A stretch of DNA of 11,284 nt from Methylomonas sp. (GTDB lineage: Bacteria; Pseudomonadota; Gammaproteobacteria; Methylococcales; Methylomonadaceae), in assembly GCA_026989715.1 (NCBI GenBank), contig JALSIU010000291.1, forward strand, positions 1-11,284. Reading direction: 5' to 3'. Position numbers and translations under genes: made by a program. Below are positions 5,655 to 11,284 of the stretch, piece by piece; the first letter of the stretch is position 1; the number at the start of each line of letters is the position of its first letter. The notes beneath the pieces are model-generated. The model had not been told where the DNA came from. It made no database searches and saw only the letters and a program-made list of their open reading frames with translations.

Positions 5655-7301
5655 TTACCTTCTTGCTACGACAACGCGGCGCGAGTCTTGATAGATAATG
5701 TTCATTGGGATTTGTTTTTGTTGCCATTTTTGATAGGTTTCTTGTGACATAATGGCCAATGCTTGCTCTGATGCCAGCCAAATGGGCAAAAATTCTGTTG
5801 TATTGGGAATCCAATCACGTCGTTCGCGGCCAATGCCAAATGCCATATTACCTTTATAAGCTACCAGCGTAATCGTGCGTTGCAAATAATAGGGTAGGGA
5901 ATATTCAAATTGATTGATGGCATAAATATTTATATTGTCTTGTTTACTATAAGGTCGAATGGCTTCTGCCATGATTTTTGCTGAGCGTATAGGTGCATGG
6001 CTTTGATAGCCCCAAGAAGCTAGTTGAAAAGCGAGCATAGAGCATAATGCAATAGCAGGCATGGCGATACGCATTTTTTGTCTAAAAAAGAATGCCACCA
6101 AACTGGCCATCGCTAAACTGATTGATGCACCAATAAGCCACGGCCTAAACTCTAAAAAAATCGCTAAGGGCTTATTTGGGCGTGCAAACTCAACTATTTT
6201 CCAAGCCAGAATAGCCACCCCTATGGCTAAAATACCGGTGATAATCGTTGTACTCAGCAAGGCTTTATTTTTAGCCAGTTTTTCAGCCGCCAATAACGCT
6301 AAAAATGGAAAAATGGGCAAAATATAAGGCACAAGCTTAGAGTGAGAATAAGAGAAGAACAAGAAAATAAAGACCGAATAAACCCAAAACAAGCGGGGTG
6401 CTTCAAAGCGGCCAGGCTGTGTTACGCGCCAAGAAAATGTCGGTTTAATGATGGCACTAATAATGTTGACGACCCAAGGTAAACAGCCGACCGACAAAAC
6501 CACAAAGAAATACCACCAAGGCTGGTTACGCGTATGCACGTCTGAAGTAAAACGCTCAAAATGCTCATGAATAAAAAAGAAGTGTAAAAATTGCTCATTC
6601 GCTTGGCTAACCAGAATAAACCAAGGCATCACTAGGATGCAGAACAATGTCAGTCCTTTGGCAATATATAAATTACGCCAGACATCCCAATCTCTTTGCC
6701 ATAGGCTATAAATTGTAATGGCCGCCCCCGGAAAGACAATGCCAATAAGCCCTTTGCTTAATACCGCACCGGCAAGTCCTGCCCAGCTCCAGAGCATCCA
6801 ACGCTCGGCTTTGCTTTTTGTGGCTCTTGCGGACTGTGCCAAAGCAAATGCGCCTAACGTAAATGCCAGAAAGACACTCACCCCCATATCGAGTACATTG
6901 GCATGTCCTATCGCCACATAAAGGATAGAACTGGATAATATCAGGAAGGCATAGCGTCCGGTTGATGCACCATATAAACGATTACCGAGAAACCATATCC
7001 ATAAAGCCCCTAGAAAACCAATACCGGCACACCACATTCTTGCCGCGGCACTTGTCGGACCTAAAATCGCCATGCTGACAGCTGAACCCCAATAATGCAT
7101 GGGGGGTTTATCAAAAAATTTATAGCCATTAACGCGTGGTGTCACCCAGTCGCCTGTGCTTAACATTTCACGAGACACTTCGGCATAGCGACCCTCATCC
7201 GGGTCGATTAAGTCGCGATAACCGAGTAATGAAAACCAGATAATACCGGCCAGAATAATAAGTAATAGCTTGCTGTGATGCGGTGAGTCATTGAAAGTCA
7301 T
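5655..7301 (-). CDS. ArnT-like GT-C membrane glycosyltransferase, 548 aa
   Basis: An integral membrane glycosyltransferase of the ArnT/PMT-like superfamily (GT39/GT83), which moves a sugar from a polyprenyl phosphate donor to an acceptor on the periplasmic side. The diagnostic first loop after helix 1 is present: LIDPDEGRYAEVSREM (residues 31-46), then D51-W and GYKFFDKPPMHYW (59-71), corresponding to the acidic catalytic loop and K-P-P motif of ArnT. About a dozen hydrophobic segments follow, and residues from about 432 form a soluble C-terminal domain. The length is nearly that of E. coli ArnT (550). No arnBCADEF genes are nearby, so 4-amino-arabinose transfer to lipid A is not shown; another donor or acceptor is equally possible. 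The start has a weak TTTAGG site and is divergent from mutS, 234 bases away. Confidence 0.85.
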   Translation of the reverse strand: MTFNDSPHHSKLLLIILAGIIWFSLLGYRDLIDPDEGRYAEVSREMLSTGDWVTPRVNGYKFFDKPPMHYWGSAVSMAILGPTSAAARMWCAGIGFLGALWIWFLGNRLYGASTGRYAFLILSSSILYVAIGHANVLDMGVSVFLAFTLGAFALAQSARATKSKAERWMLWSWAGLAGAVLSKGLIGIVFPGAAITIYSLWQRDWDVWRNLYIAKGLTLFCILVMPWFILVSQANEQFLHFFFIHEHFERFTSDVHTRNQPWWYFFVVLSVGCLPWVVNIISAIIKPTFSWRVTQPGRFEAPRLFWVYSVFIFLFFSYSHSKLVPYILPIFPFLALLAAEKLAKNKALLSTTIITGILAIGVAILAWKIVEFARPNKPLAIFLEFRPWLIGASISLAMASLVAFFFRQKMRIAMPAIALCSMLAFQLASWGYQSHAPIRSAKIMAEAIRPYSKQDNINIYAINQFEYSLPYYLQRTITLVAYKGNMAFGIGRERRDWIPNTTEFLPIWLASEQALAIMSQETYQKWQQKQIPMNIIYQDSRRVVVARR

Positions 7302-7535
7302 ATTGTTAACCTAAATTTAGGACAAGGAATTATAACAAAGCGATTCAGGCTTCTCTTTTTAAAGTTAAGAATTGCCATCGTTATGCGTCGTTTTTTTGTT
7401 AAAATTTGATATTTCATCACAGCTGTCAGTGATTCTAGGCTTATTTTTAGGCTACTTTAAAGCGGCATTATGGAGCAGTATGCAACAGTATAAATATTTA
7501 TTAATCTTTTATGTGGTGCGTTGTAAGAGGTTGAT

Positions 7536-10103
7536 ATGTTAGTAAACTCAAATAATACCAAAGTAGTGCATACCCCCATGATGCAACAATACTTGCGTAT
7601 TAAAGCAGAGTATCAAGAGACTTTAGTGTTTTATCGTATGGGCGATTTTTATGAGCTGTTTTTTGATGATGCTAAAAAGGGGGCAGAGCTTTTAAGCATT
7701 ACTTTAACGGCAAGAGGTAACTCGGCCGGTGAGCCGATTCCTATGTGTGGCTTACCTTATCATGCAGCAGAAGGCTATATTGCCAAATTAATTAAATTAG
7801 GTGAATCGGTCGCAATTTGTGAGCAAATCGGAGACCCTGCTACCAGCAAAGGGCCGGTTGAACGCCGCGTTGTACGAGTGATAACCCCAGGAACGGTGAC
7901 TGAAGAAGCACTTTTGGAGGAGCGGCAAGATAATTTATTAGTAGCGATTTATTATGCAAAAAATTATGGTATTGCTTGTTTGGATTTAAGCAGTGGACGT
8001 TTTTTTGTGCAGCAAGTTAATCGTATGGATGAATTGCTCAGCGAAATTGAACGCTTAAACCCAGCTGAGTTATTGTTTAATGAGGAATGGAGTTTGCCGA
8101 GTGCCTTAAAAGAGCGCGTTGGTTTGACGCGTCGGCCACCGTGGCATTTTGAAGAAATCAGTGCGCGTCAGCTTATTCTTAAACAATTTAATATCCATGA
8201 TTTAAAAGGCTTTGGTTGTGAAAACCTCAGTACCGCGGTTGCCGCTGCAGGTTGCTTATTGCAATATGTTAAAGACACGCAACAAAGTGCCTTGCCCCAT
8301 ATTCAAGGTATTCGAGTAGAAAATAGTGATGAATGTATTTTACTGGATGCTTCTAGTCGGCGTAATTTAGAGCTGGATTATCACCCCTCCGGGCGGATAC
8401 AGTTTACCTTATTTGGCGTACTGGATAAGACGATTACGGCAATGGGCAGTCGTTGTTTGCGTCGCTGGCTCAACCGCCCGTTACGGGATCAAACTATATT
8501 AAAGCGTCGTTATGATTGTGTGGATACATTATTAAAAGATGATTTGTACGTATCACTCAGAGAGTGCTTACGCTCGGTAGGTGATATAGAGCGTGTGGGG
8601 GCTAGAGTGGCATTGCAATCGGCACGGCCACGTGATTTATTGGTTTTACGCGACACGTTTGCGGCACTGCCGGCATTGCAACAATTGTTGGCTGATGCGG
8701 AGAGTGATGGTCTGCGTACTTTAACACAGCAAATTGCCGAACAACCTGAGTTACTGGCTTTATTGCAACTCGCTATTATTGATAACCCCCCTGTTTTAAT
8801 TCGAGATGGCGGGGTGATTGCGGCGGGCTATAATCAAGAACTGGATGAATTGCGTGATTTAAGCCAAAATGCCAATCAATATTTAATGGATATGGAGATG
8901 CGTGAGAAAGAGGCTACGGGCATTGCCACTTTAAAAATAAAATATAACCGTGTACATGGCTACTATATTGAAATTCCCCGCGCACAATCTGATGTCGTGC
9001 CTGAGACGTTTATACGCAAGCAAACCTTAAAAAATGCAGAACGCTTTATCACGGAAGAATTAAAACAGTTTGAAGACACGGTACTACAGGCACGCGAACA
9101 AGCCTTAGCATGTGAAAAAAGGCTTTATGAGGCTTTATTGGGGACGCTTGCGGCGGCCTTGGTGCCGATTCAAGCGTGTGCATTAGCCTTAGCTGAGTTG
9201 GATGTGCTCAGTACTTTTGCAGAACGCAGTCAGAGTCTGAATTTAACGCGCCCGACATTACAAAAGCAACGCGGCATTCATATTCAAGGAGGGCGACATT
9301 TAGTGGTCGAGCAAGTGTCAGATATACCCTTTGTGGCCAATGATTTAGAGTTTTCCAATAAAAGGCGCATGTTGGTGATTACCGGCCCTAATATGGGAGG
9401 GAAATCAACTTATATGCGTCAAGCGGCTTTGATTGTATTAATTGCACATATCGGTTGTTTTGTGCCGGCGAAGCTGATGCAGTGCGGCCCTATTGATAAA
9501 ATATTTACCCGTATCGGTGCATCGGATGATTTAACCAGCGGCCGTTCTACTTTTATGGTGGAAATGTCGGAAACGGCGAATATATTACATAATGCAACGG
9601 CCAATAGTTTGGTGTTGATGGATGAAATAGGGCGTGGTACGAGTACCTTTGACGGTCTATCGCTTGCATGGGCTTGTGCTGATTTTTTGGCGAAAGAGAT
9701 ACGTGCTTTTACCTTATTTGCCACCCACTATTTTGAATTAACTGCCCTGCCTGATGAGCATAGCAGCATTATAAATGTACACTTAGAGGCCATGGAGCAT
9801 GGTGATAAAATTGTCTTTTTGCATGCAGTTAAAGAGGGGGCGGCAAGCCAAAGCTATGGTTTGCAAGTGGCTTCTTTGGCTGGGATACCGCAACAGGTCA
9901 TTGAGCAAGCTCGGCAAAAATTAACCCAGCTTGAAGATAATGCGTATCAAGCACAACAAGCTGAGTCGGGGAGTGCGCAACTGGATTTATTTGCCATGAA
10001 CGCAGAACACCCGGCATTGGCGTTAATTGAGAATTTAGAGCCTGATGATTTAAGCCCGAGGCAGGCTTTAGCCTTTTTGTATACTTTAAAGAAGGCGGTG
10101 TAA
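7536..10103 (+). CDS. mutS: DNA mismatch repair protein MutS, 855 aa
   Basis: MutS recognises mismatches and small loops, then slides as an ATP-bound clamp and recruits MutL. The mismatch-reading Phe-x-Glu lies in YRMGDFYELF (F38, E40), directly after HTPMMQQYL. The connector, lever and clamp regions follow. The ATPase domain has Walker A GPNMGGKST (617-625), Walker B with LMDEIGRGTST (Asp696, Glu697) and the FATHYFEL switch. Near the C-terminus QLDLF (815-819) is a good beta-clamp-binding pentapeptide, where E. coli has a similar motif at about 812-816, followed by a helical tetramerisation tail. The length matches E. coli (853). ATG 7536 is preceded by AAGAGG at proper spacing. It ends eight bases before the convergent CvfB-like gene, with no clear terminator between them. 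Confidence 0.98.
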   Translation: MLVNSNNTKVVHTPMMQQYLRIKAEYQETLVFYRMGDFYELFFDDAKKGAELLSITLTARGNSAGEPIPMCGLPYHAAEGYIAKLIKLGESVAICEQIGDPATSKGPVERRVVRVITPGTVTEEALLEERQDNLLVAIYYAKNYGIACLDLSSGRFFVQQVNRMDELLSEIERLNPAELLFNEEWSLPSALKERVGLTRRPPWHFEEISARQLILKQFNIHDLKGFGCENLSTAVAAAGCLLQYVKDTQQSALPHIQGIRVENSDECILLDASSRRNLELDYHPSGRIQFTLFGVLDKTITAMGSRCLRRWLNRPLRDQTILKRRYDCVDTLLKDDLYVSLRECLRSVGDIERVGARVALQSARPRDLLVLRDTFAALPALQQLLADAESDGLRTLTQQIAEQPELLALLQLAIIDNPPVLIRDGGVIAAGYNQELDELRDLSQNANQYLMDMEMREKEATGIATLKIKYNRVHGYYIEIPRAQSDVVPETFIRKQTLKNAERFITEELKQFEDTVLQAREQALACEKRLYEALLGTLAAALVPIQACALALAELDVLSTFAERSQSLNLTRPTLQKQRGIHIQGGRHLVVEQVSDIPFVANDLEFSNKRRMLVITGPNMGGKSTYMRQAALIVLIAHIGCFVPAKLMQCGPIDKIFTRIGASDDLTSGRSTFMVEMSETANILHNATANSLVLMDEIGRGTSTFDGLSLAWACADFLAKEIRAFTLFATHYFELTALPDEHSSIINVHLEAMEHGDKIVFLHAVKEGAASQSYGLQVASLAGIPQQVIEQARQKLTQLEDNAYQAQQAESGSAQLDLFAMNAEHPALALIENLEPDDLSPRQALAFLYTLKKAV

Positions 10104-10111
10104 AGGCTATT

Positions 10112-10945
10112 TTATTCCTTATTAAGGCTAATACTTGTTTTAGTCACAGTAATCTTACGCGCTTTATATAATGCACCAATTGCCTGTTTAAAGACTTTTT
10201 TGCTGACACCAAAAGCGGCGTTAATCACTTCGGGCGTGCTTTTATCAGACATATCCAATTGGCCGCCGTTTTCTTGCAGGCGTTGTAAAATCTGCTCTGT
10301 TAAGGGGGCAATATGCGTATATCCCGATTGATTAAGGCTTAAATCAATTTTTTTATCCTCACGAATTTTTTTGATATAGCCTGTTATTTTTTGGCCTTCG
10401 TTGAGTGTTTGAAAAACTTCATTATGATATAGAACCCCCCAGTAACTTTCATTGACGACCGCTTTGTAGCCTAGGTCTGTTTTGTGGGCAATGATTAAAT
10501 CGACTTGTTCTCCTTCTTTTAAATAGTGCGCCTCATCGGAAAGGAAATGGTTTAAATAGGTGGATGCGGCAATTCTATTGTGCTCATCAAGGTAAACGCG
10601 CACTAAGTAATGCCGATTGACCTCTAGCTCATAATCTTGTTCAGCAAAAGGAACCAGTAAATCCTTGGGTAAGCCCCAGTCTAAAAATGCACCTGCTTTG
10701 CCGATGGCTACAACTTTGAGCCACGCCACACCGTCCATTTGTACCCAGGGTTTTTTACAGGTTGCCAGTAACTTCCCGTCAGAGCCTGTATAAATAAAAA
10801 CCTTTAATTCATCGCCTATGTTGACATTTTTAGGGGGATGCTTGTCCGTTAATAAAATGTCGCCGCCTTTGCCGTCATCTAGGTATAACTGCATGCCATT
10901 ATCTTGTTTTATGGCTAAGTTGTTGAAGTGACCGATATTAATCAT
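10112..10945 (-). CDS. CvfB-family S1-domain RNA-binding protein (YitL-like), 277 aa
   Basis: Cytoplasmic RNA-binding protein of the CvfB/YitL family (COG2996), described in Gram-positive bacteria as affecting virulence-gene expression; its role in Proteobacteria is poorly known. The N-terminal 60 residues form a divergent S1-like domain. A second S1 domain contains the hallmark GAFLDWGLPKDLLVPFAEQ (about 85-103). A third has LGYKAVVNESYWGVLYHNEV (about 158-177) and GYIKKIREDKKIDLSL (189-204). Residues from about 213 form the winged-helix end, with GVSKKVFKQAIGALYKARKI typical of it. The length is normal for the family. GAGAGG precedes ATG 10945. The M16 peptidase gene ends 12 bases upstream on the same strand, so the two are probably an operon. 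Confidence 0.9.
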   Translation of the reverse strand: MINIGHFNNLAIKQDNGMQLYLDDGKGGDILLTDKHPPKNVNIGDELKVFIYTGSDGKLLATCKKPWVQMDGVAWLKVVAIGKAGAFLDWGLPKDLLVPFAEQDYELEVNRHYLVRVYLDEHNRIAASTYLNHFLSDEAHYLKEGEQVDLIIAHKTDLGYKAVVNESYWGVLYHNEVFQTLNEGQKITGYIKKIREDKKIDLSLNQSGYTHIAPLTEQILQRLQENGGQLDMSDKSTPEVINAAFGVSKKVFKQAIGALYKARKITVTKTSISLNKE

Positions 10946-10957
10946 CCTAAGCCTCTC

Positions 10958-11284
10958 TTAAAGTGTATTGTGTTGTTGTTTAAAGGCATCGATATCTACG
11001 ATAGGGCTGACATCATAAAAATCATCCTGACTAAATTGTGTGCCGAGTGCATAACTTCTAAATTGGCGCGGGGCGGTGATGAGCCAATTTTTATAAATGG
11101 CAACTAACTGGGCTTTATCAATATGATTCACGGCGGCGGCAATTTGCTCGCGGGTGTTAAATTGTGGGTTGTTGCGATCAATTTCTATCCAGTTGCGGTA
11201 ACTTTTTTTGGATAGGCTTTTGTCTTTTTCTAATAAATGGGTGATGAGGCCGGATTTATAGGCTGCAAGCTCCGTAGTCGGGAG
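10958..11284 (-). CDS. M16 family (pitrilysin/protease III-like) metallopeptidase, C-terminal fragment
   Basis: The gene enters from the right edge; 108 codons and the stop (10958-10960) are visible. The fragment contains YKSGLITHLLEKDKSLSKKS, then EIDRNNPQFNTREQIAAAV and a short helical region. This follows the C-terminal pattern of E. coli pitrilysin (protease III), in which K/H-G-L-I-T-x-L-L is followed after about 20 residues by D-R-x-N-x-x-F-x-x-R-x-x-I. This end belongs to the inactive C-terminal half; the zinc-binding HxxEH motif would lie outside the window. Pitrilysin-type enzymes degrade peptides, usually in the periplasm, but the signal peptide is not visible here. The reading frame is intact to the edge. 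Confidence 0.75.
   Translation of the reverse strand, partial: LPTTELAAYKSGLITHLLEKDKSLSKKSYRNWIEIDRNNPQFNTREQIAAAVNHIDKAQLVAIYKNWLITAPRQFRSYALGTQFSQDDFYDVSPIVDIDAFKQQHNTL

Noticed and set aside
7416..7433. ATCAC-N8-GTGAT imperfect palindrome upstream of mutS as an operator
   Set aside because: Only the five-base arms pair, the centre does not, and the half-sites are in the wrong order for a CRP-type site.
10103..10135. Terminator between mutS and the CvfB-like gene (AAGGCTA repeats, CCTTATTAAGG)
   Set aside because: The elements are short and AT-rich, with no stem followed by a T run, and they lie in the coding end of the convergent gene.

Overview
The window looks like chromosomal DNA of a moderately AT-rich gammaproteobacterium. 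This rests on a MutS of near-Escherichia coli length with all its motifs, a probable sigma-54 promoter in front of the flagellar rod/hook genes, an ArnT-like glycosyltransferase and a pitrilysin-like peptidase. The accessory genes at the left end resemble, from memory only, proteins of methane- or ammonia-oxidising bacteria. I cannot fix the genus. I see no mobile element, CRISPR array, tRNA or rRNA.

Left block (1-1392): the 3' end of a TauE/SafE-type (TSUP) membrane transporter, a complete rubredoxin (too small for ordinary ORF cut-offs) and a 135-residue membrane protein with a cysteine-rich loop lie close together on the + strand. They meet, tail to tail, a - strand gene for a secreted, single-pass membrane-anchored protein. 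Its predicted mature form would begin with histidine. The two convergent stop codons share one CTAG, and a short hairpin plus T6 tract lies just inside the opposing gene. The two membrane/periplasmic proteins have no function I can name. They are the most likely place for undescribed biology here, possibly periplasmic metal or redox handling.

Middle block (1393-5555): a 567-base gene-free region carries three inverted repeats and ends in a strong sigma-54 (-24/-12) promoter match. The promoter is followed by flgB, flgC, flgD, flgE and flgF, each with a good ribosome binding site. They encode proximal rod proteins, the hook cap, the hook and a further rod protein. The promoter lies over the most upstream ATG of the flgB frame, so flgB starts at 1960. 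The cluster stops after flgF, so flgG and later genes must be elsewhere.

Right block (5560-11284): a - strand ArnT-like GT-C glycosyltransferase with no visible lipid-A-modification partners is divergent from mutS. mutS converges, with only 8 bases between, on a - strand pair: an M16 pitrilysin-type peptidase (3' part only) followed 12 bases later by a CvfB-family S1 RNA-binding protein. The right block is ordinary housekeeping DNA apart from small points listed in the findings.
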